Made by a program: the position numbers and the translations under genes
The notes under the pieces: generated by a model
Database searches by the model: none
Told to the model about the DNA's origin: nothing
Seen by the model: the letters and a program-made list of their open reading frames with translations, nothing else
Part shown: piece by piece, positions 32,941 through 42,982 of the stretch
Numbering within the stretch: the first letter of the stretch is position 1
Layout of the letters: the number at the start of each line of letters is the position of its first letter
Assembly: GCA_016840245.1 (NCBI GenBank)
Contig: JAEOST010000036.1
Span: forward strand, 1 to 52,785
DNA from: Candidatus Thorarchaeota archaeon
GTDB lineage: Archaea; Asgardarchaeota; Thorarchaeia; Thorarchaeales; Thorarchaeaceae
Direction: 5' to 3'
Length of the DNA: 52,785 nt

Positions 32941-35900
32941 TTACACTGGTAAGGATGAAACCCCCTCATCCATTGTAGCCAATTTCAAATTTTCAGGTGC
33001 CATGAAACTATCATCTACATATTCAGCTGCAGTCAAGATACAGACAACCTCTTTCGAGTTACATTTTCTACATGCCACATCACTATGGAGATTGAGTAAC
33101 GTATTCAGTTGTTGTTGGGTTGGGAAAACCACAAAGGACTTTTCACCAGCGCACAGGTCATAATACCCATGACCTTGTGACACTTGTCTATACTGTTTCA
33201 TCAGTACATCTTCCAACACACTAATTGCTTTTCTTTTGAGCTCATCCAGAATGGAAGTTGTTACAACCCATAATCCTGTTTCTAAATCAATAAACCGACT
33301 ACTCTCTCCGGTTCTCAAAGCAATTAGTACCTCATCTGCAAGAAGTTCTGTCAGAGCACGACGACCATCTTCAACACTCATAGGAGCTGAACGCCCTTGT
33401 AACGTCTGAACTGCAGTAGTTTCAATGAACTCAAGTAATACATCCCAACTAACACAACCATTCGAGAGATCAACAAAATCTTGCATTAGACCAAACCAAA
33501 GTCGCATCTGAATAGCTCGACTAGTTGACGAACCCAATTCATGAACTGCTCCTATAAGGTCAACTCGAACAGTATCGTCTGCTTCTGGTTTGTCTGAATC
33601 ATTCGGAACGGCACAGGCTTCACTTCCCTTCAAACACTCAACCATAGAATCAAGTGAGGTTGAAAATGCAGAAACAACACTCACCGCACTAAACTCATCA
33701 TTCTTGTCGAAATGCTCTCTAAGCATTGCAGCAGCAACACTACCTCTGACCACTAGAATAAGTTCAACAACCTGATTTCCAAGTTCGGTCATATATCGTC
33801 TTATCCGTTCAATTGTATGGTCCATCGATGCAGCTCTGAGATGCTCAGGGAGAATCAATATTGCACGGTCATTGATGATAAGTTCACTATCAGATTTCTT
33901 TTCTAGAGTACCATCAAAGGGTGTCAATTTCTGTAAAATATAGTTCCTTATCATGTCTTTTATGGCATCAAGACCCCTACCGGGTAATGTAAAGAGAAAA
34001 CCGCCAGGAACCAGTGAGAGTGCTTCTCTCTCAATAGTTTCCAGCGAAAGAAGGTCACGTATTAGCTCAGCAATGTCTTCATCTTCAGCACGAGAATCCA
34101 GTGTAGTCAGAAACTGGTGAAGTTCACTCTCCGTAGCCATACTCTTAGATGCGAGATAAGCAACAATATGGTTTGCAAGCTCTCCCAATCTATCGAATAA
34201 CGAACTTTGTTCTTCTGAAATGGGTATATCATCCGGTGTAGATACACTTGCTACAGTACCATGATCTACTGGCGCTTCTACTTGATGTGGACTATACTGA
34301 ACCTCTTCTTCACGAATTGATTCTTCAATCTGTGGAGACACAGATTCCAAAACGCTAGTAAACGGCTTTGTTGATATTTCAAACGTTTCCGTACCTGGTA
34401 AGGCCATTAGGGCTCGACCACACTTGAGCACACGTAGATACTTTTCCTGTTCATCATCTAATGACATAAGACGAGCACCGACTGCACTATCAAATGGGAG
34501 TCTGAAAGCTATCTTTGTAGCAGTATTTGCTAGAATATTTGATGATATATTTGGTCGCGTGGAAACCACAATTACACCCTGACCAGTTGCTCTTTGTAGC
34601 ATAACCATAGACTCACCAGTAGTGACATCTGCAGCTGAGTCTCTCGTATAGCTCTCTGGAACAAGATTACTTGCCTCCTCAAGCACAACTACATGATTGA
34701 GATTTGGACTGATTCCTCTACGCATTGCATAATCGAATATTCTCTTTGCGACCAGATTGTAAATCAATCTCGCTGCATCCATTCCTCCTACTCTAGCTAC
34801 ATGACGTAAATCGAATATCACACGTCTGCTCATCAGACTTGATATCCTGATGGCATCAGGTCCTCCTCCAAGAATCGAACCCAGTGGTTCTCGAGAGAGA
34901 ATCTCTAGGCGATTCAATAGAGCATCTCTGGTCATATTGCCAACTCTATCATCAACAGATTTTTCGTAGATTGTCTGTTCAAGTGCACTAATCGAATTCC
35001 CTCGTTCAGGTACTCTTACGACTTCTTCCACAGATTCTCTCAACAATTTCTCCATTGCAGGTGTGAGTTCCGATGACGCACTGCGTTCTTTCAGGAGCTC
35101 TCTCAGAATACTGAAGGTGATATACGCGTGTCTTTTCTCCGAATCACCTTCAGCATCCATAAAATCTATGATGAATGAGGGATCTACACCTGGATTGAGT
35201 AAAAGTATGTCACCCTTACCATGACCCACCAAATCTCTATATTCAGAGCCCTTGACATCAAATATCCACCAAGGGACGTCGGTCTTACGGCTCAACTCTG
35301 CTATCAAATGTTTTACAAGAGTTGTCTTTCCAGTACCAGTTGCTCCTAGTACAGTAACATGTTCTCTCAACCAGTCTACCTTTAATCCAACATTGCTAAG
35401 ATCTCGTCCACTGAAGACCGTGTTACCAATCACTAATTCATTGTCTACTATCTCACTTGATGGCACAGGAAATGATGGTACGGGCATCGAAGTGATGACA
35501 GGTATCTGCTGAGCGGGCATATTGACATAGGCTGCAAGTTTTGACACATGCATCCTCTGTGACTTCAGGTGTCTTCGCGTTAGTAATCTGAGGTAGGTTC
35601 TCCCCTTAAGTCGACTCTCTCTCAACGACAGAGATCCATCACCACCCCATATAGAAAGTGCAAGTCCCCTCAATGCATCTTTTATTCTATTCACATCTTT
35701 ACTTCTCACTAGCAGATATGATGTGACCTCAAACCAGCCTGTGTCTCCTTGTACTTCTTCGTACTGGCCCACAAGTCGTTTCTTGGCAGCTTGATCTGCA
35801 AGAGAGTCATCTTTTCTCTTTTCTTTCTCTCTGATAGTTTTCCATTCCCGTTCTAGTTTTCTGCGTTCTTTCTTTGGATTTACAGAAGAAAAGACACACG

Positions 35901-36714
35901 TGAAAGATGCAGAATAGCCCTGTCTAAGAACAGTTGAGAGAAATGAACCAATTTGAGAAGCACCTTCTGATGGAGATACTTGAGGAACTCCATCCAGAAC
36001 CAATAACGCATAATCTTTCTCAACATAATCATCATGCAGGTTATCTCTTAGAAATGATACAACTGCACTCTCAAGTTCTGGGCCATTAAGGAGACGCAGC
36101 TCAGCACCGTCTAATGATGAAAGAAGGATTGCTTCTGTTCTGGTGGCTTCTCTTCTTAGCATATCCTTGAGTTCAATCACAGAACTACCTCTTGCTGTGA
36201 TGAACACCCGAAGGAATGGCCGCTCCTGAGAAATACCAACCTCATAAGCAATAGCCAAACCATCACTCATACCAGCTCGCATCGCTAGTAACATCGCAGT
36301 ATTGTACTTAGGCTGTGTATCAAAACCAGTTACCGAGGACGTATGCACAGAAGAAATCTCAAAACAGGATGTTGCGATTATGTACTTCCCCATTTGGAGA
36401 AAGAGATTCTCACCATCTATCCAGATTTCCATTTTCTCTGTCAAGACTTTCTTACCTGTGAGTAATGCTGCTGTTAACACAGGAACCATGCATATAGCTA
36501 CTTCTATCACAATCTTGAGTGGAAGTTGTGGCGCTGCTGATAATCCTGCAATTGGCAGAAGATATGCAATTGATAGATAGATTGCACAAAGAATTGAACC
36601 AATAATCCAAATCGCACGTATCAGAGTCCAGAACTTCTGCATAATCCTCTCAGATGATTCATCTACCTCATCTGTAGGATATAGAGTCGGTTTGGACATA
36701 GTAGAAGAGCACAC
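32941..36714 (-). CDS. Large membrane-anchored HerA/FtsK (VirB4/VirD4-like) ATPase
   Basis: A 1257-residue protein. Two transmembrane helices lie near residues 31-55 and 66-86. A large extension of several hundred residues follows, with a charged coiled-coil section (KKERRKLEREWKTIREKEKR). The motor domain has Walker A GATGTGKTT and, later, the DEAD-like VVVLEEASNLVP. It ends with GQGVIVVSTRPNISSNILANTATKI, as in DUF87/TraG-type ATPases. A 450-residue C-terminal region is unrecognised. Likely a hexameric pump for DNA or protein at the membrane. Start GTG; ATG at 36699 is equally good. Substrate unknown. Confidence 0.82.
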   Translation of the reverse strand: MCSSTMSKPTLYPTDEVDESSERIMQKFWTLIRAIWIIGSILCAIYLSIAYLLPIAGLSAAPQLPLKIVIEVAICMVPVLTAALLTGKKVLTEKMEIWIDGENLFLQMGKYIIATSCFEISSVHTSSVTGFDTQPKYNTAMLLAMRAGMSDGLAIAYEVGISQERPFLRVFITARGSSVIELKDMLRREATRTEAILLSSLDGAELRLLNGPELESAVVSFLRDNLHDDYVEKDYALLVLDGVPQVSPSEGASQIGSFLSTVLRQGYSASFTCVFSSVNPKKERRKLEREWKTIREKEKRKDDSLADQAAKKRLVGQYEEVQGDTGWFEVTSYLLVRSKDVNRIKDALRGLALSIWGGDGSLSLRESRLKGRTYLRLLTRRHLKSQRMHVSKLAAYVNMPAQQIPVITSMPVPSFPVPSSEIVDNELVIGNTVFSGRDLSNVGLKVDWLREHVTVLGATGTGKTTLVKHLIAELSRKTDVPWWIFDVKGSEYRDLVGHGKGDILLLNPGVDPSFIIDFMDAEGDSEKRHAYITFSILRELLKERSASSELTPAMEKLLRESVEEVVRVPERGNSISALEQTIYEKSVDDRVGNMTRDALLNRLEILSREPLGSILGGGPDAIRISSLMSRRVIFDLRHVARVGGMDAARLIYNLVAKRIFDYAMRRGISPNLNHVVVLEEASNLVPESYTRDSAADVTTGESMVMLQRATGQGVIVVSTRPNISSNILANTATKIAFRLPFDSAVGARLMSLDDEQEKYLRVLKCGRALMALPGTETFEISTKPFTSVLESVSPQIEESIREEEVQYSPHQVEAPVDHGTVASVSTPDDIPISEEQSSLFDRLGELANHIVAYLASKSMATESELHQFLTTLDSRAEDEDIAELIRDLLSLETIEREALSLVPGGFLFTLPGRGLDAIKDMIRNYILQKLTPFDGTLEKKSDSELIINDRAILILPEHLRAASMDHTIERIRRYMTELGNQVVELILVVRGSVAAAMLREHFDKNDEFSAVSVVSAFSTSLDSMVECLKGSEACAVPNDSDKPEADDTVRVDLIGAVHELGSSTSRAIQMRLWFGLMQDFVDLSNGCVSWDVLLEFIETTAVQTLQGRSAPMSVEDGRRALTELLADEVLIALRTGESSRFIDLETGLWVVTTSILDELKRKAISVLEDVLMKQYRQVSQGHGYYDLCAGEKSFVVFPTQQQLNTLLNLHSDVACRKCNSKEVVCILTAAEYVDDSFMAPENLKLATMDEGVSSLPV

Positions 36715-36920
36715 CCATCCTTTTGATAATGACCATACTCCGCATTAGAACGGTTAGCTAGCCACTCTCAGGTTACGTGCAAGAGCATAAGAACACCCCC
36801 AAAAATTATCATCCCTATCTTCCAATAAACTATAGGAGGTTAATACTGTTCATCACCAACTCTACTAATAGATACACGAGGAATCAGTACATGATGAATC
36901 TGTATCACACATAGAAAATT

Positions 36921-38894
36921 GTGGTGCATCGAGTGAAGAGAATGATTCTGTTAGTGTTCATAACAGTTCTAGCACTAACTGTGGTTAATCAAGACATACT
37001 GAAGGTTTCTGCTGATGATGAAGTGACAGCCTGCAGAAATGAAGAAATAACCATCTCAGCCACACTCCTCCAAAATCTCACTTATGGGAATCCTGTACCC
37101 AATCAGGAGCTTGAGTTTTTTGACCAGACAGCAGACCAGTTTATTGGCTCATCACTCACTGATATCAACGGTGTAGCATCAATCGACTGGATGATTCCCT
37201 CGTCACATTTGCTAGGATCTACTCTGATTAATGTAACATTTCGAGGAAACATATCATTAGCACTTTCCAGTTCCTGTCAATATGCACTATTGACAGTTAT
37301 GTCGAGGACAAAAATGCTAGTGACTGTTATGAATGATACACTTGCACCCGGTGACACGCTATCGATTGAGATACTTGTTCTAAACGATATGGATGAACCA
37401 ATCATTGGTGCTCCTGTTCTATTACTCAATAATTCTGAACTTATCTCAACAGAGAGTACTAACTCCACAGGATACGCCAAATTCGATATAGAGTGTAACA
37501 GTACATGGTGTGATCTTGGTTTGAACACCCTGCAAGTAGTTTATGAAGCCGATTTTACAGGGTTCAATCAAATTGCAACTGAGTTTATTGACATAACACT
37601 AAACCAAGTAGTCACACATTTAGATATTGATGGAGTATTTCCTAATCAATGGATATTAGATGAAACAATTCCTATGAGTTTGAGTTTTTGGACCGAGGGC
37701 TCAATTAATCTTTCAGAAACACCTCTTGAGGTATTGCTGGACAATCAGTTATTGCTAACAGCTTTCACGAATGAGTCGGGAATATCTGATATATTACTCA
37801 GAATTGATGAACGATATACAATCGGCTCTCACGTACTAAAAATCGCATACACCGGAACTGAACGATATACACAATCCGAAATTGAGAGAGAAATTGAAAT
37901 CGTCACTCCTGTCCACATGGACATTGTATTTCATCAACCGTTGGAAGTCGGCTGCCAAGCACAAGCCACTTTCAATCTATGGGATATTTTTCATAGACCC
38001 ATACCAAACGCCTCAGTTGGAATTCGGGACAACAATACAGGAATGGAAGTAACCATACCGGTGAGTTTCATACAAACTGAACTTACATTTGATATCCAAG
38101 GTACAAAAGGACCTCGTATATTCCATTTCCGAATAACCGGAACGCAGTATGTCACAAATGGAACACTCAATCAGGAAGCAATAGTCTGGTCCCGGCCTGT
38201 TATTGAAATACTCCAAAACACAATCTTAGGCTATGCCTCGCCTGGACAACTCATTGAAATCGAGATCTTTTTAGACCATCCCAATGAAACATACTCAGAT
38301 TGTCCAATCAATCTACTATCCCAGAATGGATCTATACTATCCTCTACATTAACCAATTCACAAGGTATTGCAACAGTTTCTTGGATCGCTCCAGTCAAGG
38401 AAGGTCAGTATATGATTTTGGTATTCTATGACGGAAATACTGTAGAATACATGTTGGACACGTCCTTCAACTATAGCTACATGGTACGTAAGTTGATTCC
38501 AATCGTGTTGAATCTGGATTATTATGCAATAATAACTCCACTCCAAGAGATAACAGTACAATTTACGCTTCGTGCATTAAATGGTACGTTTCTTACTGGA
38601 ATACAAATAGACTACGAGTGGCTCGGTATCCACGGTGCTGTCTTTAGTTTGACAGAAGGTGTTGCAATTCTACACCTACTAGTACCACCTACTGCAGGTA
38701 ATCATAGCCTGTACTACATAGTCCAAGCTACTATCACAACGCAATCCGTAACAGGTATAGTCCAAATTGCTATCGAGGTTGCTGATGTTCTTGCTGCCCA
38801 AGGTGTAGGGGTTCCAGGTCTATTGACAAGTTTGGCTATTTCAAGTGGAGTTGCAGTAATACCAATTATCAGACGTTGGTATCTCATAGGTTAG
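36921..38894 (+). CDS. Secreted Ig-like surface protein with C-terminal membrane anchor
   Basis: A 657-residue extracellular protein. Its Sec-type signal sequence is hydrophobic over about residues 8-25 (ILLVFITVLALTVV). Several Ig-like/carboxypeptidase-regulatory-like beta domains are recognisable by recurring N-E-x-G-x-[AS] turn motifs (for example TNSTGYAKF, TNESGISDILL and TNSQGIATVSWIAP). Near the end are a hydrophobic anchor (LLTSLAISSGVAVIPII) and a short RRWYLIG tail. Many N-x-[ST] sites suggest glycosylation. GTG start. It resembles the protein at 43-45 kb in architecture. Adhesion or cell-wall function is inferred. Confidence 0.75.
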   Translation: MVHRVKRMILLVFITVLALTVVNQDILKVSADDEVTACRNEEITISATLLQNLTYGNPVPNQELEFFDQTADQFIGSSLTDINGVASIDWMIPSSHLLGSTLINVTFRGNISLALSSSCQYALLTVMSRTKMLVTVMNDTLAPGDTLSIEILVLNDMDEPIIGAPVLLLNNSELISTESTNSTGYAKFDIECNSTWCDLGLNTLQVVYEADFTGFNQIATEFIDITLNQVVTHLDIDGVFPNQWILDETIPMSLSFWTEGSINLSETPLEVLLDNQLLLTAFTNESGISDILLRIDERYTIGSHVLKIAYTGTERYTQSEIEREIEIVTPVHMDIVFHQPLEVGCQAQATFNLWDIFHRPIPNASVGIRDNNTGMEVTIPVSFIQTELTFDIQGTKGPRIFHFRITGTQYVTNGTLNQEAIVWSRPVIEILQNTILGYASPGQLIEIEIFLDHPNETYSDCPINLLSQNGSILSSTLTNSQGIATVSWIAPVKEGQYMILVFYDGNTVEYMLDTSFNYSYMVRKLIPIVLNLDYYAIITPLQEITVQFTLRALNGTFLTGIQIDYEWLGIHGAVFSLTEGVAILHLLVPPTAGNHSLYYIVQATITTQSVTGIVQIAIEVADVLAAQGVGVPGLLTSLAISSGVAVIPIIRRWYLIG

Positions 38895-38906
38895 AAGAAG
38901 AATTGG

Positions 38907-38981
38907 TGCTCCGGCCGGGATTTGAACCCGGGTCGAGGGATCGAGAGTCCCTCATGCTGGGCCGGACTACACTACCGGAGC
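38907..38981 (-). tRNA. tRNA-Glu (CUC), no intron
   Basis: A 75-nt class I tRNA: acceptor GCTCCGG/CCGGAGC, anticodon arm AGGGA-CTCTCGA-TCCCT giving CUC, T-arm CCGGG-TTCAAAT-CCCGG and discriminator A. A TATA-like TTTACAAATAA lies about 24 nt upstream. Confidence 0.95.
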
Positions 38982-39012
38982 TGTGACAGCACTTGTTGGT
39001 TTACAAATAAGG

Positions 39013-39029
39013 TTTGTTGAAACAACAAA
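39013..39029. terminator. Hairpin downstream of the pilin/ATPase genes
   Basis: TTTGTTG/CAACAAA with an AAA loop, between the pilin-like stop and tRNA-Glu. Could be a transcript end for the leftward operon; it also overlaps the tRNA upstream region. Confidence 0.3.
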
Positions 39030-39093
39030 GTACAGTTTTTCATCCTGTAGGTATGTGATGAATATTGTATACTCGTAAAATATGAGAAGACAC

Positions 39094-39303
39094 TCAAGGA
39101 CCAAAGAGATTTGTTAAATTTATCCAACTATCTTCTAGAAGGCCCAACAAACTACTCACTATCTCCTGTGCCCAACCTGTTGCTTGAAGGATAACTGCAA
39201 TCACAATAGATACAGTAACCACTGCTAAACCCAACAGTAAACTTTCCTCGACTAAGGGTCCACCACGTTTGTTGGAAACAATACCTGTTTCATCAGTCAT
39301 CAT
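39094..39303 (-). CDS. Pilin-like small membrane peptide
   Basis: A 69-residue peptide with a basic N-terminus ending NKRGGPLVEESLLLGLAVV, then a hydrophobic helix to about residue 42 and a short polar tail. The RGG-P-L-V-E-E pattern before the helix resembles class III (prepilin-peptidase) signal sequences with the conserved Glu, as in Flp-type pilins. It follows the secretion ATPase gene by 91 nt on the same strand, which supports a pilus or surface-appendage role. No processing enzyme is in the window. Confidence 0.6.
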   Translation of the reverse strand: MMTDETGIVSNKRGGPLVEESLLLGLAVVTVSIVIAVILQATGWAQEIVSSLLGLLEDSWINLTNLFGP

Positions 39304-39394
39304 CTACACCTTCACTCTTTGTGCTTTCTGTACTATTTTAACTCCCCCAAGTTTTCCATTCAGTTCACATTTTTTGTCAATATTACCGCATTTC

Positions 39395-41089
39395 CTAGCA
39401 ATAATCAGCTGGTAGCAATCCAAGACCTGCTTTTTCACAAAGTGAATCCGAATTATCAGAAGGGTGGTTAGACATCTCGGCATACAAAGTTGCAATCACT
39501 GTATCATATGCCGATTTAAGATTTTGATGTATGCGCTCTAAGGCATGAAGTCGATATGAACTGTTTTTGTCCCATTTAATCTCAACAGGGTGCTCACTAC
39601 TATAAAGCCTATGCAGTCCTTTGAACGTAATAATACCATTCTCATAATCCCGTTTTACTTCAGATATTCCTTTAACCAATCGCTTTGATTTTCCTGGTAC
39701 TGGTCGGTTCAAGGTGACAACAATATCCATCATAGCTATATTCGATGTTTCAATATCATGGTTTGACCCCCATCGTGATATGAGTCCAGCTGCAGAACCA
39801 CTATGGCAAGTCTGCATAGTTGGGATACCTGCAGCAATTGCTTGAAAGAGCGCTTGACTATGTTCTGCAGTTTGTATTTCTCCTAGAATCAGATAATCCG
39901 GAGACCGATGAAGACTTTTTACAATTTCTGAACTCTTATCAGTCAAACCAAGAGTTTCATCAACAGGATCGACACGAATTCTTATTTGATGCCGATTTTG
40001 CTGAATTCTACTCTCAATTGCATCTTCGATATAGATCTTTCTCCAACTACTAGGCGTACTCATATCTAATGCATTCAGCAATGTCGTCTTTCCGGTTCCA
40101 GGACCCCCCGTAATTGTAATATTGAGTCGGAGGGCTACTGCTAGAAGAAGCAGCGCAGCTCCTTCTACTGTTATCGTTTTATTTTTGATTAAATCGACCA
40201 AAGTAAAGGGATTTTTTCTTGCTCTTCGAATTTCAAGATGAAGCCCATCAGGCGAGAGTGGAGGAATACTTGCTGCAACTCGAAGTGGAGTATCGTATAT
40301 TTTCAAGTCTGTCTTTAACGATGGATTTCTCCTATCCAAATGAAGGTTACTTTCAGCACGTAATAGGGTCGTCAAACGGGATACATCTCTTTCATTTAGA
40401 GTCACACTGGAAATGCATCTTCCTAAGGTCTGATGATCAAAATAGATTTCTGTCCCCGGACGATCTAGATATATTTCTTCAACATGTTCATCTAAAAGGA
40501 TGGGGAGAAGTGGACCAAGTACAGTAGTTTGATGTGATACAATTTCCGCTATACGGCATCTTGTAATTTCATTGATTTCTGGAAGAGCTTGTAGGATATG
40601 TTCATTCACATTTGATGAGGTTCCTACTAACCTATCTGAAAGATTTTGTCTAGTTAATGAGGTTTCAGAATTGAAACGATGTGCTTGGTCACCAAGCTGA
40701 TACAGCAAAGAGAATTCAAGTCTAGACCGTACAAGCGGAACTGCTATGTGAGTTATTCCATTTTTTGTATCGGTTAGAAATAAAGACAGATAGGGGCCTA
40801 CTATGTAGGCATCTGTTAAACAAGAGAAATCCCTTCTGTCCTCAGGTATAGCTCCTAAGAAGACAGATTCCCAACCAGTAGTCTGCCATGGTGGTCCTAA
40901 AGGAGTAATACCATCCTTTTTTCTAATGTATAGTTGATCTCTGTTCTGTTCAATTAGGATGATTCTTTTACTGTCCGTATATACACGTTCAAAATCGCAC
41001 TGGTTTTCGCATTCCACATCCTCAGAATCTACAGAGCTACTACATCTTGTATCTGGACAGTGTATCACTAACACATCACGCTTGGTCAT
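39395..41089 (-). CDS. Type II/IV secretion ATPase (TadA/VirB11/ArlI-like)
   Basis: A 564-residue hexameric secretion motor. A cysteine-bearing N-terminal region (CPDTRCSSSVDSEDVECENQC, about 11-31) may bind metal. The N-terminal domain and linker occupy about 170-310 (LLPILLDEHVEEIYLDRPG). The core has Walker A GGPGTGKTTLLN, the Asp/Glu box YIEDAIE, a Walker B region LILGEI and the His box TCHSG. Such ATPases polymerise pili or archaella together with a TadC-like membrane platform, which is not seen nearby. The pilin-like gene next door is the probable substrate. Confidence 0.85.
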   Translation of the reverse strand: MTKRDVLVIHCPDTRCSSSVDSEDVECENQCDFERVYTDSKRIILIEQNRDQLYIRKKDGITPLGPPWQTTGWESVFLGAIPEDRRDFSCLTDAYIVGPYLSLFLTDTKNGITHIAVPLVRSRLEFSLLYQLGDQAHRFNSETSLTRQNLSDRLVGTSSNVNEHILQALPEINEITRCRIAEIVSHQTTVLGPLLPILLDEHVEEIYLDRPGTEIYFDHQTLGRCISSVTLNERDVSRLTTLLRAESNLHLDRRNPSLKTDLKIYDTPLRVAASIPPLSPDGLHLEIRRARKNPFTLVDLIKNKTITVEGAALLLLAVALRLNITITGGPGTGKTTLLNALDMSTPSSWRKIYIEDAIESRIQQNRHQIRIRVDPVDETLGLTDKSSEIVKSLHRSPDYLILGEIQTAEHSQALFQAIAAGIPTMQTCHSGSAAGLISRWGSNHDIETSNIAMMDIVVTLNRPVPGKSKRLVKGISEVKRDYENGIITFKGLHRLYSSEHPVEIKWDKNSSYRLHALERIHQNLKSAYDTVIATLYAEMSNHPSDNSDSLCEKAGLGLLPADYC

Positions 41090-41256
41090 TCAAAATCACC
41101 GTTCATTTAATTTGTATAATTTTGGACATCGAAGTGCCGTCTGCCCAGGAAACGGCACTGGGCTTGACTCCGTGAAACCAGAGTTCGTGTCAGGTCAACC
41201 TCACAACGATATAATGGCCCCACGTATTTAAGCACATGTTGATTCAGTTCAAATCC

Positions 41257-42318
41257 TCAAACAACTACCTGTTGCACAGATTCGATTACCTGTTTCATCA
41301 TCCCGAAGTGGTCACGAATACTATACTCGGCCACTTCAGTTGCATCCGATGCTAGCTTTTGAGTCAGGACAGATCGCTTTCCAGTATCAGTTGCAATCAA
41401 ACGGTCACTGGCATATGCAGCAGAAACAGTAAATATGAACGGATTTCGGCCACCTCTCTTAGAGGAAGGTATCATCTCAAGCACTGAAAACATCTTGTCC
41501 CTGAGATGGTTTTCATAATCTTTTGAATCCCACCCGCGTGATTCAACTTTCTTTACTACTTTTGGACTATTCATAAGCATTGAGAGAACCCTAGGCACAT
41601 AGTCTTCCGGTCGGCGAATGCTTGGTGCCTGACCAGTTACTGACTTAAGTCGAAGAGCTTCTCTGACTATTGCTCGTACATTCACCCTGTGACCGCACTT
41701 TTCAAAGCAATTAGCTATCTCATCCAATGTGATGGGCGCTTCATCCTTGAACTCGCGTACAGCCATAAGAAGACAAACCGCCATTAGAAGGATATTATTG
41801 TTCACTTTAGTTGAAGAATCAGAAACAATTTTCTTGTAGAGATATGCAGTACGATCACGTACCTGTTCACTTAACATCAAGAGTTTGGAAACATGATTCA
41901 ATGTTCGAAGAGCTCGATACTTTGCCTCATTATCACCAATTCTTACTCGCGTACTATATATTGATTTTAGACGCATGAATTTTTTTTGCATTCCAGCTGA
42001 TAGTGTAGACCCATTGGCATCCCGGAAGTATCTATCTTTGTGGAAACCAATATAGCTTCCGAGCCCGTCAACAATATGCATTCTATTTCCTAAAGAAACA
42101 TACATACTTGCTTCAGGACCGTTTGCTGCCTGTTCTTCACCCATCTGGTAGGTTGGATTCACATATTCTCGTGATATCACAAGACCACAGTCAGTGCACA
42201 CGATATGTCCTTGGCTTGATACCAAGAAACCCGAACAATCCGGACAGGAATCTATTCCGTTCCCATACGGACTAAATGTATCTTCAATCAAATACCACAC
42301 CCAGACTGATTGAAACAT
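41257..42318 (-). CDS. tfb: Transcription factor B (TFB), divergent
   Basis: Recruits RNA polymerase to TBP-bound promoters. The N-terminal zinc ribbon is CPDC...CTDC (about residues 23-45). The linker contains LGSYIGFHKDRYF, matching the usual D-x-G-L-x-T-x-I-G region but shortened. Two cyclin folds follow; the second ends TQKLASDATEVAEYSIRDHF, close to the consensus T-x-x-x-[IV]-R. The reader/linker part is unlike standard TFBs, so this may be a paralogue for a subset of promoters. ATG at 42318 is used; a TTG precedes it by one codon. Confidence 0.88.
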   Translation of the reverse strand: MFQSVWVWYLIEDTFSPYGNGIDSCPDCSGFLVSSQGHIVCTDCGLVISREYVNPTYQMGEEQAANGPEASMYVSLGNRMHIVDGLGSYIGFHKDRYFRDANGSTLSAGMQKKFMRLKSIYSTRVRIGDNEAKYRALRTLNHVSKLLMLSEQVRDRTAYLYKKIVSDSSTKVNNNILLMAVCLLMAVREFKDEAPITLDEIANCFEKCGHRVNVRAIVREALRLKSVTGQAPSIRRPEDYVPRVLSMLMNSPKVVKKVESRGWDSKDYENHLRDKMFSVLEMIPSSKRGGRNPFIFTVSAAYASDRLIATDTGKRSVLTQKLASDATEVAEYSIRDHFGMMKQVIESVQQVVV

Positions 42319-42503
42319 CAACTCCTAACTCAATTCTAGGATGCCCTAGTTCATTCATTCACTATTTCTGTTCAATCAATAGAACACCAGGTTACCTTGA
42401 ACGAACACCTGCGGTCCTGACAGAAAGAGAGGTCTCCGAAACTAATCTAAAAAACGACTCTTTACTGAACTCGCATTAACAACATTGAGGTTTAATCTTA
42501 CTT

Positions 42504-42869
42504 TCATGTAAGTGAAATGTAAAATGAATCCGACATGAACGTCTTCTTTTTAGCTGGTGTCACCTTACTAAGAGCGAATATAAGACGAAGTCCACCCATG
42601 GTACCCACAACTTCCAGACCATCACTTTCATCTATCTTAAAGACAGACCCTTGCATGTATAGTTTGGTGCTTGTACTAGTTGTAATCGGCTTTTCATCGA
42701 TTACGATACTAACAGTATCCTTCTTATCGAGTCTTTCACACAATGCTTCAGGAAGCTCCAATTCAAGTGTAGCCCCAGTTATTTTTGAGGAGATTTTAAT
42801 CAGTTTCAGATTCTTAGTTTCTGTGTCCTCAATTGAATCAATAATAGCATCCTTGAGTCTAATAACCAT
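42504..42869 (-). CDS. rpoG: RNA polymerase subunit G (Rpb8-like)
   Basis: A small beta-barrel protein. The C-terminal part YMQGSVFKIDESDG...VVGTMGGLRLIFA resembles the Rpb8/RpoG signature (V-Y-x-x...SFGGLxM). The N-terminal section has alternating strands (LKLIKISSKITGATLELELP). RpoG is found in some archaeal groups including Crenarchaeota, Korarchaeota and Asgard. ATG at 42869 is preferred, following GGAGTG; a TTG at 42896 extends it by nine codons. The neighbouring tfb supports a transcription role. Assignment is by eye and moderate. Confidence 0.6.
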   Translation of the reverse strand: MVIRLKDAIIDSIEDTETKNLKLIKISSKITGATLELELPEALCERLDKKDTVSIVIDEKPITTSTSTKLYMQGSVFKIDESDGLEVVGTMGGLRLIFALSKVTPAKKKTFMSDSFYISLT

Positions 42870-42982
42870 GAATATCGACACTCCGTCTAACACCAAGACG
42901 ACCTGAGTTCCAGAATTAAACCTGTCGTTACTTCCATGGGGCCTTTTTTAGGGATTGTAATGACCTAACTCCGGTGACCTGA

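Noticed and set aside
39304..39495. 63-residue frame between the pilin-like and ATPase genes
   Set aside because: Overlaps the ATPase C-terminus in another frame, with no hydrophobic segment or family resemblance.
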